DNA of 64,000 bases from Paenibacillus sp. BIC5C1 (GTDB lineage Bacteria; Bacillota; Bacilli; Paenibacillales; Paenibacillaceae), in contig NZ_CP135922.1 in NCBI RefSeq assembly GCF_032399705.1, positions 5,208,001-5,272,000 of the forward strand. Direction: 5' to 3'. How positions within the stretch are numbered: the stretch's first letter is position 1; each line of letters starts with the position of its first letter. The notes beneath the pieces were generated by a model. It did not search any database, was not told the DNA's origin, and was given only the letters and a program-made list of their open reading frames with translations. The translations under genes were made by a program, and so were the position numbers. Positions 37,401 to 46,015 of the stretch are shown piece after piece.

Positions 37401-37869
37401 CATCCGGTCCAAGCAGTTGTACCAATGTCTGTAATCCATAAAATAGACCCGCCGCATCCAGTGCGTGGACTTCAGCCCTGTCGGTCGACACCTCCAGCTT
37501 ATATCCTTGTGGACGTCGGTCCAGCCCAGTCAGATCCATTCTGTCTTGTTGAGTAAATGAAGGGACATCAGAAATGACCTGGCTATTCTGTTGCGCTCCC
37601 AGAACTTCATGAACTGCATGCGATCCGTAGTCCTCATCATTGACCACCTGCTTCGTTTCCTGCTCTGAGAAACGTCCGATTACTAACAAATAACCCTTTT
37701 CTATTCTGGAGCATATATATTCCATTCCCGGAAATGCCCTGCGGCAATGAATTCCCAATCTGGGATCATCCTGTTCCATGAAAAGACCCCATTTTTCCTC
37801 TCCATTCAGTCGCAAGGCTTCTCCTTCGCTCGCTGCAATTTGCTTCGGTTGTGGTATCAAGCTCGGCAT
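34432..37869 (-). CDS. Cytoplasmic GH20-GH3 fusion beta-N-acetylhexosaminidase
   Basis: Unusually long enzyme of 1145 residues without signal peptide. The N-terminal half is a GH20 hexosaminidase: a beta domain, then the TIM barrel from about residue 165, with the acid/base pair in YIHLGCDEVYSLCECERC (Asp-Glu near 309-310) and FWHDML further on. From about residue 645 follows a GH3 NagZ-type barrel with the KHFPGHGQVSGDSH loop (Asp-His dyad) and nucleophile Asp in VICTDDIEMGAI, then a GH3 C-terminal domain. Both release terminal beta-GlcNAc, but by different mechanisms. ATG 37869 follows GGAGGAGAGC. Last intact gene of the nag operon, 10 bp after nagA. It probably trims imported oligosaccharides. 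Confidence 0.9.
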   Translation of the reverse strand: MPSLIPQPKQIAASEGEALRLNGEEKWGLFMEQDDPRLGIHCRRAFPGMEYICSRIEKGYLLVIGRFSEQETKQVVNDEDYGSHAVHEVLGAQQNSQVISDVPSFTQQDRMDLTGLDRRPQGYKLEVSTDRAEVHALDAAGLFYGLQTLVQLLGPDGVIPAVSITDWPDTSLRAMNFDLRQTFSKPELLTGYLADIARYKTNAILIEYEDKFPFQSHPEFAHPQHALSRSQLEELKQNAHEHFIEIIPLQQSFGHLEYVLRHEGWRHLRETERSTGEICPSHPETFGLITSLLEEMIDAHPDSRYIHLGCDEVYSLCECERCKIEFGGVRERAFIAFLNRLIAFTAERGKLPIFWHDMLDKCPPEELVKLDQRSVAMIWIYNGRNIEAEVTSHAAKFRSLGIEVMGAPAVRSFDWAEHQNYPVLLNRTDNLLQWAETADKLDIGCVVATNWTGPFSLGVPYGIFETTWYPMLLHADLAWNRKANATTFIDRFLERFHGIDPVTGHNLLGNYRVEDYYDVIWKLVDEVREHKEEAELIAIMHDFEVATDRSRAIHKYAYRWELYPGDDAEWRSLHNNYTRNRRGREGVLPRMKAALERYQPSDMAEHFVKSRFYLHDYLERTLYQELGLNALHPEADLTAMSLEDKIALMCVVGTPSTRAEPEFRGRMAQHRFGGIGIFPHNIESEQQSHTLLAEVKNIAGESGSLLPYYVSVDEEGGTLSKFKSFFPYVPGNRAVGLSEDPEAALLLGKIIGSELHSLGIPMNWAPVLDVNTNIDNPVVGVRSFGEDPQLVSQFGRAYIQGMHEAGVAVTAKHFPGHGQVSGDSHIVLPECELTIEQLMEGPLLPFIKAIEAGADSIMMGHLVFPNIPESGGLPASLSPFFATELLRKQLGFAGVICTDDIEMGAIRKNFSPEDVGVLAVQAGNDMILMCHTPEFQSRVIAGILAAVRDGRIHESRIDESVLRIRQLYDQFRQYQAAAQPIPREQWGEAALKLARMTVKVSRDPQGLLPLKDSLKYLLILPQQEQLTQADNSGSAEIRVASQLKDEGLVVQTRYCAMKPDPVQIKSLVLQAADADVVIQGTLNAHLFTGQLELSEALAAVKPLLNLVLRNPYDDAVLPQTAGSILLCSTSDYSLRALVECLTASK

Positions 37870-37879
37870 CGCTCTCCTC

Positions 37880-39043
37880 CTATTCTCGGCTCTGTGGACT
37901 GATCCGGCCATTCTTCCAACACTGCAAAACACTTAACTTTCCACCATCGATGTTGAAGCTAACGATATCCGCAGGCGCTCCGACCTCAAGTCCGGCAGCC
38001 TGTTTAAGCCCAAGCAGCCGTGCCGGATGCACCGATGCACAGTCCCAGGCATCGGGAAGCCCGGACAACCCCGCTTCCACAAGATATCCCACCTGATTCG
38101 GCAGCATCATCGCCGAGCCAGCCAACAGCTCCGGCTGGCCGGCAAGGTGCAGCCGACCTTCGGCCGTCAATACCACATCTCCGCCGATATGCAGGTGGTA
38201 GGAACCTGGCGGCATTCCGCTCAGTGAGACAGCATCACTGACCAGAATGGCGCGGTTCCGTTTCATCCGGAGAATTACGGCCAGCACGGACAACGGAAGA
38301 TGATGACCATCCGCTATCATGCACCCATACAGCTCATCGGCCGCCAGCTGTTCCCACAAGTAGTTTGGATGACGCGGAAGCATCAAGTGCGCACCATTAC
38401 CAAGATGTGTAGACATCACTGCTCCTGCGGAGACCGCTTCCCTGATCTGTTCTGGCGTTGCTGCCGTATGTCCGATCGAGACAAGAATGCCGGATTCGCA
38501 GCACCGGGCAATAAATGAAGCTGATCCAGGCCACTCGGGTGAAAGGGTAATGATGCGAATTAACCCATCGGCGGCATCCTGCCAACGGCTGAGCGCCTCC
38601 CAATCAGGCGGAACAATATGCTGGCTTGGGTGGGCGCCGCGTGGGCCATTCTCCGGCGAGAGGAATGGGCCTTCCAGATGAATGCCCACAATCCCTTCGG
38701 CCGCATCCGGGTTCAGCCGAACGGCTTTTGCAATGACAGAAGCCGCCTCAGCCAGCCGTACGGAACTGTTTGTAATCAACGTCGGGCAAAAGTTGGTAAC
38801 ACCTTGACTTTGCAGCTTCCGGGTCAGCTGCACTACCATATCTGGACATAGCGGGGCTGTGTTCAGATCCAGCCCCCATCCACCGTTGACCTGTAAATCC
38901 ACCAGTCCAGGCGCAAGCCAGGGCAGGCAATCTACGGGAGGCGACATTTCAAGTTCAGTAACAGCAGTGATACGTCCATCTTTGACCTCCACCTCAATGG
39001 GCAACCCTGTTCTGTAGTGCTTCCCGATCATTGGCACACTCAC
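37880..39043 (-). CDS. nagA: N-acetylglucosamine-6-phosphate deacetylase
   Basis: Amidohydrolase of about 387 residues that converts GlcNAc-6-phosphate to glucosamine-6-phosphate and acetate. Visible family motifs: PGLVDLQVNGGWG (about 46-58), GIHLEGPFLSP with metal-binding Glu, SIGHTAATPEQI, the variant THLGNGAH, MIADGHHLP and LVSDAVSLSG (catalytic Asp). THLGNGAH differs from the common THLFNAM. The start is GTG 39043, overlapping the nagB stop (GTGA), so translation is probably coupled. A GTG and an ATG lie 6 and 12 bases on. It shares an operon with nagB and the GH20-GH3 gene. Confidence 0.92.
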   Translation of the reverse strand: MSVPMIGKHYRTGLPIEVEVKDGRITAVTELEMSPPVDCLPWLAPGLVDLQVNGGWGLDLNTAPLCPDMVVQLTRKLQSQGVTNFCPTLITNSSVRLAEAASVIAKAVRLNPDAAEGIVGIHLEGPFLSPENGPRGAHPSQHIVPPDWEALSRWQDAADGLIRIITLSPEWPGSASFIARCCESGILVSIGHTAATPEQIREAVSAGAVMSTHLGNGAHLMLPRHPNYLWEQLAADELYGCMIADGHHLPLSVLAVILRMKRNRAILVSDAVSLSGMPPGSYHLHIGGDVVLTAEGRLHLAGQPELLAGSAMMLPNQVGYLVEAGLSGLPDAWDCASVHPARLLGLKQAAGLEVGAPADIVSFNIDGGKLSVLQCWKNGRISPQSRE

Positions 39044-39822
39044 AGGTCGTAGGCTTCCCGGTCTGTGAACATCGTTATGCCGGGATGGGTTCGCAGGATG
39101 GTAGCAGGACATGCCGTGCTGATCGGATCATGTAAAGCTGCCGCAAGTGCACGACGCTTGGATGCTCCTGGCACAATTGCAAACAGCTCCCTTCCAGCCA
39201 TCAACGTTGGCACAGTAAGAGTCAACGCCTCCGCAGGCACATCATCCAGATGGGCAAAGCACCCATCGTTCACCTGCTGACGGCGACAGGCTTCGTCCAG
39301 TTTCACTGCTTTGACGATCCTCGAATCTTCAAAATCGGCAACAGGCGGATCATTAAAGGCGATATGCCCATTCTCTCCAATCCCGAGGCAGACGATATCA
39401 ATAGGAGCCGCACGCAGCAGGTCTCCATATCTCTGACACTCCTGCTCCACATCTTGTAGCCCATCCAACAGCTCCACCCGCCCAGGCTGCACCCGACTGA
39501 ACAGCCAATCCGTTAAATATTGACCAAATCGCTGGGGAGCGGTATCCGCCAGACCCATATATTCATCCATATGAAAGGCACAAACCCTTGACCAATCGAT
39601 ACCTGGCTCCCGTACCAAACCTTCATATAATTCGTTTTGCGAAGGAGCAGCAGCGAACACCATGCGTACCTGACGCTCCGAATCCTGAAGCAGCTGTCTT
39701 AATCTGGCCCCAACCGCAGCCGCAGCGGCTGCCCCCATCTGATTCCGATCTGCATAAACCTGTACAGACATGTGCTCAATGATATGAGTCTTGAGCGGTT
39801 CCACCAAGTCATTCATATTCAT
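39040..39822 (-). CDS. nagB: Glucosamine-6-phosphate deaminase
   Basis: Converts glucosamine-6-phosphate to fructose-6-phosphate and ammonia. The 260-residue protein shows FHMDEYMGL (about 83-91, catalytic Asp in the DEY motif), VCLGIGENGHIAFNDPP (about 143-159) and LTLTVPTLMAG. AAGGAGGGGG sits upstream of the ATG. It is shorter at the C-terminus than hexameric allosteric enzymes, like the non-allosteric Bacillus type. It lies 39 bp after the secreted glycosidase gene and overlaps nagA by 4 bp. It provides the last step that feeds amino sugars into glycolysis. Confidence 0.93.
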   Translation of the reverse strand: MNMNDLVEPLKTHIIEHMSVQVYADRNQMGAAAAAAVGARLRQLLQDSERQVRMVFAAAPSQNELYEGLVREPGIDWSRVCAFHMDEYMGLADTAPQRFGQYLTDWLFSRVQPGRVELLDGLQDVEQECQRYGDLLRAAPIDIVCLGIGENGHIAFNDPPVADFEDSRIVKAVKLDEACRRQQVNDGCFAHLDDVPAEALTLTVPTLMAGRELFAIVPGASKRRALAAALHDPISTACPATILRTHPGITMFTDREAYDL

Positions 39823-39861
39823 GTGCTTCCCCCTCCTTCAAGCCGTTTCTTTCCTGCTTGT

Positions 39862-42135
39862 TCAATTGCTGGCATTCATCAGCAGTGTTGAATGCGGCGA
39901 ATCATGACCTACTGCGTAGTAATAGCCGTTGTAACGGATTCTGCGAGGTTCAAAACCAACCTGTCTGCCCGTTCCCACCGCTTCCGAGACAAGCGTCACG
40001 CTCCCATCCACTCCGGTTGTCCCGCTGGTGTAACGCCCCGCCGAATAAGTAAATCTCCCTTCGACTTTCGCCCCCGCAAGTACCGCGCCTGTATCATAAT
40101 CTCTGACCTTCAGTGTGACGGATACCCCTGATCCGCCATAGACCAGATTCATGTCTGTTACAATCAATGGCTTCAATGTGGTACTACCAGTGGTCGCTGA
40201 CATTTCATCAGTGAGAGGCCCGATATTTCCACCCAAATCACGGGCCGCAATACGATAGTAGTATGTCGTATCCGGCAGTAGCCCTTTGTCTTGGTAATTC
40301 AGTGCGCGAGCGAGTCCGACGATATCCGCAGCAACAGGTGTGAACCCCTGAACGGTACTTCGGTATATCACATAGCGTTCTACTTCCATGTTATCTGAAG
40401 CCATTCCATACTTCAGATGTACAGTCTGATAATCAGTGGCCTCAATGGAAGGAACCCCTGAAAGGGCGGAAGGAGCTTCCTGGTCATCCGGAGCTGTCCA
40501 AACTACACCGCCCGGCCCCCAATAAGAAGGAAGTGCCCGGTAGGAATCATAGTGATGGACGGCAATGCCGCCAAAGGAGCTGCTCTGCCCGTAAGCTGCA
40601 TATACCTTATCCAGCTCGGCCTCCATGTGGATGCGCCCCTCCTCCCAGAAGGTAATGGTCTCCGGGTCGCCGCTATTGGCGATATCCAGCGTTTCCACAC
40701 CAATCACCACGGAATTCGGCTTGCCGATCTGATCCGCATAAGCCAGCTCTCCAGCAGCCCCGGCAATAATGCCAGCCGAGCCATCCGCCGTATCCCGGTA
40801 ATCCATAATGGAGATATAATCTGATATATCCTGAACATGCTCAGACAACCATTTGCTGGAGCCATTCCATGAAATATTTGCTGCTTGATCCGATGTGTCA
40901 TACCACTTCGGCACAGCAGGACCGAACGGAAGCCAAATACCTGCGGTATCCCGGCGATCAATCATCTTTTGCAGGCCATCCAGGTATTCCTTCTGCAGGA
41001 AATGACTTGGGTCTTTAAAGTCGGGAGAGATATAAGGCTCAATATCCACATTGATGCCGTCAAACTTCTCCGTATCCCCCGCTGCAAGGTTGTAATTGAT
41101 CACCTGCTCCATTTCCTGCACAGCATGATGGTGATATTTCTCGTAAGCGCCCATATAGGCCGGCGTAGTGCCGCCTGCAATTAACGCATGCACTTGCAGA
41201 TTTTTGCTGTGCGCCCAACTCACGAAAGAACGTAACTCCACTTCCTGCGCTTCCAGCGCATCGTATCCGGCATAACCGCCTACTGCGAGATAAAGCGTCT
41301 GAACCGGTGTTTGGCCGAATGTCTGCGTATCGGTGATGAATGACTCCAGCACCTGACGTGATCCAGGGTTCAGCAGCAGCTTATAGCTCTCCGGTTCCCA
41401 GATCCACATGGCCCGCTCCTGTACAGGCAGAGGAACGGCAGTCTCATGCGTCCCGGTTCCCACCTGAGCATACACCGTCGGGCTATAACCGTAACGCTCC
41501 GGCGCGCTGGCTGCTCTGGCCTCCAGACTGACCGTGCGATCGCCAAGTCCCGCCGTGTCCCAGAAGTATACATACTCGGAGCCTTGTTGAAGAGCCTCCT
41601 CCCATGGCCCGCGGTTCACCCGAACCTCTACCAGCATGATTGGAAGTGGAGAGCTGGTCTCGACAGAGATCTCCACCTGACCGCTAAGAGCTACGCCCTC
41701 AGATGGTCCCGTGATGGTTACTACAGGAACAGCACCTGCCGGGTTATTAACGGTAAGGATGGCCGGTGCTCCCCATACCCCGTAACGGGTGGACGTATCC
41801 AGTCCACGAACCACCAGTTCCACAATCCCGTTATAGCCTGAGGTATCCAGCATATAAGACCATGTGCCGCTGTCATCCCCATCCGGATCATTTAATACCA
41901 CTTCGAATTGAGCCGTTCCGTCCACAAACAGTCGAATGTCATACAAGTCGGTATAACTGCCCCCAATTTCCACCAGCCCTCCATCCGACACATATCCGCC
42001 CGCAGGCGCATCCAGTGAAATTGAACCCGCCGCTTCTGCCTTGCCAGGGACAGTTATCCCAATCGTCACCATACAGATCAACAGAAACAATCCCAGTTTG
42101 AATCCGGAGTACACACGCAGATGCTGCTTTTTCAT
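39862..42135 (-). CDS. Secreted GH18-like glycosidase with Ig-like and FnIII domains
   Basis: Exported protein of 757 residues. Signal peptide at 1-35 (FKLGLFLLICMVTIGI, cleavage near AEAAG). Two Ig-like beta domains (about 38-130 and 135-225) are followed by a TIM-barrel domain (about 235-540). Its motif FDGINVDIEPYI, near 360, fits the DxxDxDxE active-site pattern of GH18 chitinase-like enzymes, and YISIMDYRD resembles the later GH18 barrel strand. An FnIII module (about 555-650) and a C-terminal beta domain complete it. I assign GH18-like by motif only. Its place between an ABC transporter and nagB suggests cleavage of a GlcNAc-containing polymer outside the cell. Confidence 0.78.
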   Translation of the reverse strand: MKKQHLRVYSGFKLGLFLLICMVTIGITVPGKAEAAGSISLDAPAGGYVSDGGLVEIGGSYTDLYDIRLFVDGTAQFEVVLNDPDGDDSGTWSYMLDTSGYNGIVELVVRGLDTSTRYGVWGAPAILTVNNPAGAVPVVTITGPSEGVALSGQVEISVETSSPLPIMLVEVRVNRGPWEEALQQGSEYVYFWDTAGLGDRTVSLEARAASAPERYGYSPTVYAQVGTGTHETAVPLPVQERAMWIWEPESYKLLLNPGSRQVLESFITDTQTFGQTPVQTLYLAVGGYAGYDALEAQEVELRSFVSWAHSKNLQVHALIAGGTTPAYMGAYEKYHHHAVQEMEQVINYNLAAGDTEKFDGINVDIEPYISPDFKDPSHFLQKEYLDGLQKMIDRRDTAGIWLPFGPAVPKWYDTSDQAANISWNGSSKWLSEHVQDISDYISIMDYRDTADGSAGIIAGAAGELAYADQIGKPNSVVIGVETLDIANSGDPETITFWEEGRIHMEAELDKVYAAYGQSSSFGGIAVHHYDSYRALPSYWGPGGVVWTAPDDQEAPSALSGVPSIEATDYQTVHLKYGMASDNMEVERYVIYRSTVQGFTPVAADIVGLARALNYQDKGLLPDTTYYYRIAARDLGGNIGPLTDEMSATTGSTTLKPLIVTDMNLVYGGSGVSVTLKVRDYDTGAVLAGAKVEGRFTYSAGRYTSGTTGVDGSVTLVSEAVGTGRQVGFEPRRIRYNGYYYAVGHDSPHSTLLMNASN

Positions 42136-42194
42136 AAGCGAAGCCTCCTTTTGCCATTCTGTAATGGTCTAGGATTCCTGTGCCTTACATTCGC

Positions 42195-43754
42195 TCATTT
42201 CGCGCTCAGCTGAACATTCTGAACACGGTCATACGCTTCCTTATAGGTGTTCAGCAGCTTATCTACCCCAAGATTGTTAATTTCCTCTACGTACTTCTCC
42301 CAATCCGCCAGACTCCGGGAACCCGTAACAAATTTGGCAAAGCTCTCGTCACGGTGCTTCTTGATTGCCTGCCCGGTAATGGATATGACTTCATTTTCCA
42401 CTTCTGTAAAAGCTGGTCTTGGCTGCATTGCGGGAGGGTCATATTTGACCGCTTCTTCATAGGCATGCTTCAGATCGTCCGAGAATAGTGACAAATGCGC
42501 GTTGAAATCAATCCAGGTGTAGGTTCCGCTCGTTTGAAGCCCTGTCTGTTTGCGCATTTCAATGACATCGTTATACTCCGGCTTGAACTTGATCGTATCG
42601 CCTTCCTTTATAAAGGTCTCGCCCTCTACACCCCAGCTGCTCAGCGTACGTCCTTCCTCGGAATAGAAAAAGTCCATGTACTTCATCACATCATCAATGT
42701 TCTTGGAGGTCGAAGCCACCGTCAATCCGCCTTCCATATAATGAAAATACGGATTTAGTTGTTTCCCCCCTGAAATACCTGCCGGAGGGGCCAGAAACTG
42801 CATGTTGAACTCTGGATTTTCCTGCTGCATGGCATTATTGAAGAAATCAATCCGGCTGATATAATCAATGGTTACAAATGATTTTCCAGTCGAGACCATA
42901 TCCTGCCACTGCTTGGTTTGCAATGATAAGAAGTCGGGTGGGACCAACCCTTCATCGTAAAAACTTTTCCACATCCCTACCATGGCCTTGTAGTTGTCTT
43001 CAGTCGGTCCATAACGCCATTCCTTCTGGTCAAAATCATAGTAGGCACCCTCACCCGTTCCGTAGTTCACCGTCATATTGGCATTCATCTCATCCGGGAT
43101 CTGACCGTAACGGATCGAGAGCGGGTAACTGTCCGGGTATTTCTCCTTCAGCTTCTTCAGCGCTGCATGCAACTCTTCATAAGTTGTTGGAACCTGAATG
43201 CCTTCCTTGTCAAAAACATCCTTACGGTACATCCAGATCATACGATTCGTCTCGCCGAAGCCCTGATTGGGGAACATATACATTTTACCGTCTGCGGACA
43301 GGGCAGCCTTCGCTTCCTCGGGATATTGCTTCATCCATGCCTTTAGATTCGGCATACTGTCCATATACTCCATCAGGTCCACCAACGCGCCCTGTTGACC
43401 AAACTTGTTCGAATCCTTGCGATTGGGCATATACATCAGATCAGGCAGCGCTTTGGAGGCAATCGCAAGGTTCAGGCTCTCATCCAGCTTGCCGGAAGGT
43501 GTCTGCACTTCCAGCGTGACGCCCGTCTTTTCCTTCAACCAGCTCCAAATGGGCCAGCTCTTGGAATAAGGAAAAGTGGCATTGTTGTCCAGCAGGGCCG
43601 TGAAGGTCTTTCCCGCACCGGTGGAATTATCGGTTATTCCGGTACCATTTCCCTTGGTATCTGTTTGCGGGTCGGCACCCTTGCCGCCGCTGCACCCTGC
43701 CACCATCGTAACTGCAATCAGCAGGGGAAGTATTACCGATTTCCATTTGCCCAT
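42195..43754 (-). CDS. Sugar ABC transporter substrate-binding lipoprotein
   Basis: Lipoprotein of 519 residues, LplA-like. The signal peptide ends in the lipobox MVAGCS (Cys 21). It is followed by a Gly/Thr linker and a two-lobed periplasmic-binding fold (for example KALPDLMYMPNR, ALSADGKMYMFPNQG, GIQVPTTYEELHAALKKLKE). These large binding proteins carry oligosaccharides. Both permeases of the same system are encoded just upstream, 48 bp away. No ATPase is encoded here, so a shared MsmX-type ATPase must energise uptake, as known for this class. The operon position makes a GlcNAc oligosaccharide the likely cargo. Confidence 0.9.
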   Translation of the reverse strand: MGKWKSVILPLLIAVTMVAGCSGGKGADPQTDTKGNGTGITDNSTGAGKTFTALLDNNATFPYSKSWPIWSWLKEKTGVTLEVQTPSGKLDESLNLAIASKALPDLMYMPNRKDSNKFGQQGALVDLMEYMDSMPNLKAWMKQYPEEAKAALSADGKMYMFPNQGFGETNRMIWMYRKDVFDKEGIQVPTTYEELHAALKKLKEKYPDSYPLSIRYGQIPDEMNANMTVNYGTGEGAYYDFDQKEWRYGPTEDNYKAMVGMWKSFYDEGLVPPDFLSLQTKQWQDMVSTGKSFVTIDYISRIDFFNNAMQQENPEFNMQFLAPPAGISGGKQLNPYFHYMEGGLTVASTSKNIDDVMKYMDFFYSEEGRTLSSWGVEGETFIKEGDTIKFKPEYNDVIEMRKQTGLQTSGTYTWIDFNAHLSLFSDDLKHAYEEAVKYDPPAMQPRPAFTEVENEVISITGQAIKKHRDESFAKFVTGSRSLADWEKYVEEINNLGVDKLLNTYKEAYDRVQNVQLSAK

Positions 43755-43802
43755 AAGCTTCTCTCCCTTAACCTGAATTCGCGGTGCATTTCTTGCCTCA
43801 CT

Positions 43803-44672
43803 TTAACCTTTGACCGCACCAACCATGGCTCCCTTGACGAAATACTTCTGTACGAACGGATAGATGACCAGAATTGGCAGGGTTGAGACCATGATGGTCG
43901 CATACTTGAGCGATTCCTCCACCACCAGATTATCTCCCCCAATGGATGTTACGTCGCCTGAGCTTGCGCTGCCGGCCAGCACGAGATTACGCAGCAGCAC
44001 CTGGAGTGGAAATAAATCGGGAGACCGTAGATAGAGCAGTGGAAAGATAAAGTTGTTCCACATACCCACAGCATAGAAAAGGGCAATCGTGGCAAAGGAT
44101 GCCTTGGACAGCGGCACAATAATACGTATGAAGATACCAATATCGTTCAAACCGTCCATCCTGCCCGATTCCTCCAGCTCTTTGGGGATGCCTGAGAAGA
44201 ACGTGCGCATCAGAATGAGGTTCCAGGTGCTAACTGCACCCGGGAGAACCATGCCCCATACGGTGTCCACCAGATTCAATGAACGGACCACCAGGAAGGT
44301 CGGAATCATCCCACCGCTGAAGAACATCGTAATTACAATCAGGACGGTGAAGCTATTACGCAGTGCCATGTCCTTTCTGGACAATGCGTAAGCTCCAGTG
44401 GAGGTGACCACCAGCGAGATCAGTGTACCAAGCACAGTGTAAATGATCGTATTTCGGTAAGCCGTCCAGATTTGCGGATCGCCGAGCACCAATTTGTACA
44501 TGCTCAGATTAAAGCCTTTGGGCCAGAAGGAAATATTGTTTTGGATGACGTTTACGTTGCTGCTGAGGGAAACCGCCAGCATATGAAGGAACGGATAGAG
44601 TGTAACCACAACAACGAACAGCAGGATTAGCGATGCCACAACGTTAAACCAAGAAAATCGGAGTGATTTCAC
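43803..44672 (-). CDS. Sugar ABC transporter permease (LplC-type)
   Basis: Inner-membrane permease of 289 residues and six helices. The EAA loop, the contact site for the ATPase, reads ELEESGRMDGLNDIGIFIRI at about residue 178-197. The N-terminus FLHMLAVSLSSN and the PFVQKYFVKGAMVGAVKG C-terminus match the YtcP/LplC class. GTG 44672 is preferred because GAGGTGTGGC precedes it; the frame extends to 44705 inside the previous gene. It pairs with the LplB-type permease upstream and the binding protein downstream. Confidence 0.9.
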   Translation of the reverse strand: MKSLRFSWFNVVASLILLFVVVVTLYPFLHMLAVSLSSNVNVIQNNISFWPKGFNLSMYKLVLGDPQIWTAYRNTIIYTVLGTLISLVVTSTGAYALSRKDMALRNSFTVLIVITMFFSGGMIPTFLVVRSLNLVDTVWGMVLPGAVSTWNLILMRTFFSGIPKELEESGRMDGLNDIGIFIRIIVPLSKASFATIALFYAVGMWNNFIFPLLYLRSPDLFPLQVLLRNLVLAGSASSGDVTSIGGDNLVVEESLKYATIMVSTLPILVIYPFVQKYFVKGAMVGAVKG

Positions 44673-44685
44673 GCCACACCTCTTT

Positions 44686-45654
44686 CTACCATAGACTGGT
44701 CTCACTTAATCGGCGGCTGAGCCAGTTAGCCGTATAGATGAAAATCAGACTGATGACTCCCATGAACAAATCAATGGATGCCCCATAACTGAAGTTCCCC
44801 TGTACCATGCCTACCCTGTAGACATACGTGCTGATAATATCCGCTGTATCGTAGATCGCCGGATTCTGCATCAGGAAGACTTTCTCGAAGCCGATCTCCA
44901 GCACTTTGCCGATATTTAGAATCAGTGTAATGACGATCGCGGGAGATATACCGGGCAGTGTGACATGCCAGATTTTGCGCAATCGGCTTGCTCCGTCCAT
45001 ATCGGCGGCTTCATACAACTGCGGGTCGATGGCCGTCAGCGCGGCCAGATAAATAATGGTTTCCCACCCGATATGCTGCCAGATTTCCGAAAGGACGTAG
45101 ATGCCCCGGAACAGCCCGGGCTCATTCATGAAATTGATCGGTCCAATGCCGATCCCTGCCAGCAAATTGTTAATGAGCCCTCCAGTTGGAGACAGAAACA
45201 TAATTACCATACTCGCCACGATTACATTCGAAATGAAATGCGGCAGATAGCTGACGGTCTGTACAAAGCGCTTGAATGCTGCCCTTCGTACCTCATTCAG
45301 CAGAATGGCCAGCAGGATCGGGGCTGGAAAGCCGAACACCAGCTTATACAGTCCCAGCAGAAACGTATTCTTCATCAGCGGCCAAAAATCGGGATTCTCC
45401 AGAAACATCCGATAATATTTGAATCCCACCCAATCACTGGCCCAAATTCCTTTAAACAGATTGTAATCCTTGAACGTGATGACCAGACCAAACATCGGCG
45501 CATAGCGGAAGATCAAATAATACAGGAGGCATGGCAGGAATAGCAGCCATAGCGCCTTGTTCCTGTTCCAGGTTCTGATCAAACGCGACTTCCGCCGAGG
45601 CGGCCGGTGCGCTTCCTTTTGCAGTGTACGTTGCGTTACGCTAGCATCAGCCAT
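44686..45654 (-). CDS. Sugar ABC transporter permease (LplB-type)
   Basis: First gene of the amino-sugar operon, a permease of about 322 residues with six helices. After a basic N-terminus it shows LWLLFLPCLLYYLIFRYAPM, typical of LplB, and the EAA loop LYEAADMDGASRLRKIWHVT near 225. The second Met (45654) is better spaced from GAGGGGG than the first (45660). Promoter elements and a cre-like site lie about 90-110 bp upstream. Expression is probably activated by the divergent AraC-type regulator. Confidence 0.9.
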   Translation of the reverse strand: MADASVTQRTLQKEAHRPPRRKSRLIRTWNRNKALWLLFLPCLLYYLIFRYAPMFGLVITFKDYNLFKGIWASDWVGFKYYRMFLENPDFWPLMKNTFLLGLYKLVFGFPAPILLAILLNEVRRAAFKRFVQTVSYLPHFISNVIVASMVIMFLSPTGGLINNLLAGIGIGPINFMNEPGLFRGIYVLSEIWQHIGWETIIYLAALTAIDPQLYEAADMDGASRLRKIWHVTLPGISPAIVITLILNIGKVLEIGFEKVFLMQNPAIYDTADIISTYVYRVGMVQGNFSYGASIDLFMGVISLIFIYTANWLSRRLSETSLW

Positions 45655-45737
45655 CGGCATGCCCCCTCTTGCTTAAATGAGTTAAATCGACTTTTATGTC
45701 AGATAACTTACCCTGAAATTCCGGGGTTCGTCTCCGA

Positions 45738-45770
45738 ATTATAGCTGTATTTCTTTAGAAAGCGCTATCT
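45738..45770 (-). promoter_or_regulatory. Operon promoter and CcpA (cre)-like site
   Basis: On the minus strand a perfect -10 TATAAT (45743-45738) lacks a good -35, as expected for an activator-dependent promoter. Overlapping the -35 position is AGAAAGCGCTATCT (45757-45770), which fits the cre consensus TGWAANCGNTNWCA except at the two outer bases. Catabolite repression by CcpA is plausible. Confidence 0.5.
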
Positions 45771-45933
45771 ACATGTTATATAACTTTTCGCCTTTACTCC
45801 TTTTTTCCAGATATCCGCGTATAATTCAGTAAAAGTGTATATTGTTTGTGTCAGCTTTATGCCGCTATGATAGGATTAACTACTCGATCCGGGGCTGTAT
45901 TCAAGGGGGAATGTCATAATGCAGGGACTGCTT
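45758..45933 (+). repeat. Direct repeat copy 1: regulator promoter and gene start
   Basis: 176 bp matching 47337-47512 with only two mismatches by my count. It includes the cre-like site, TTGTTT/TATGAT promoter boxes (45842 and 45866), the ribosome site AAGGGGGAA and the first codons of the AraC-type regulator. Confidence 0.9.
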
Positions 45934-46015
45934 CAAAACACAATTCTAGCCTCACTCAATTGGATACTGAACAGCCAACTTGGGCATTATTTACTCCAAC
46001 GTCCGGGGGCTACAC
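45919..46015 (+). pseudogene. Decayed 5' fragment of the AraC-type regulator gene
   Basis: Begins with the same ATG and codons as the intact gene at 47498, then skips about 190 bases. It resumes similarity to 47715-47768: the intact gene encodes ILALTQSDTWTANLGI, and the fragment carries the same stretch with several changes. After about 46015 I see no similarity. The rest of the gap up to 46464 has only short frames without ribosome sites. Confidence 0.7.
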
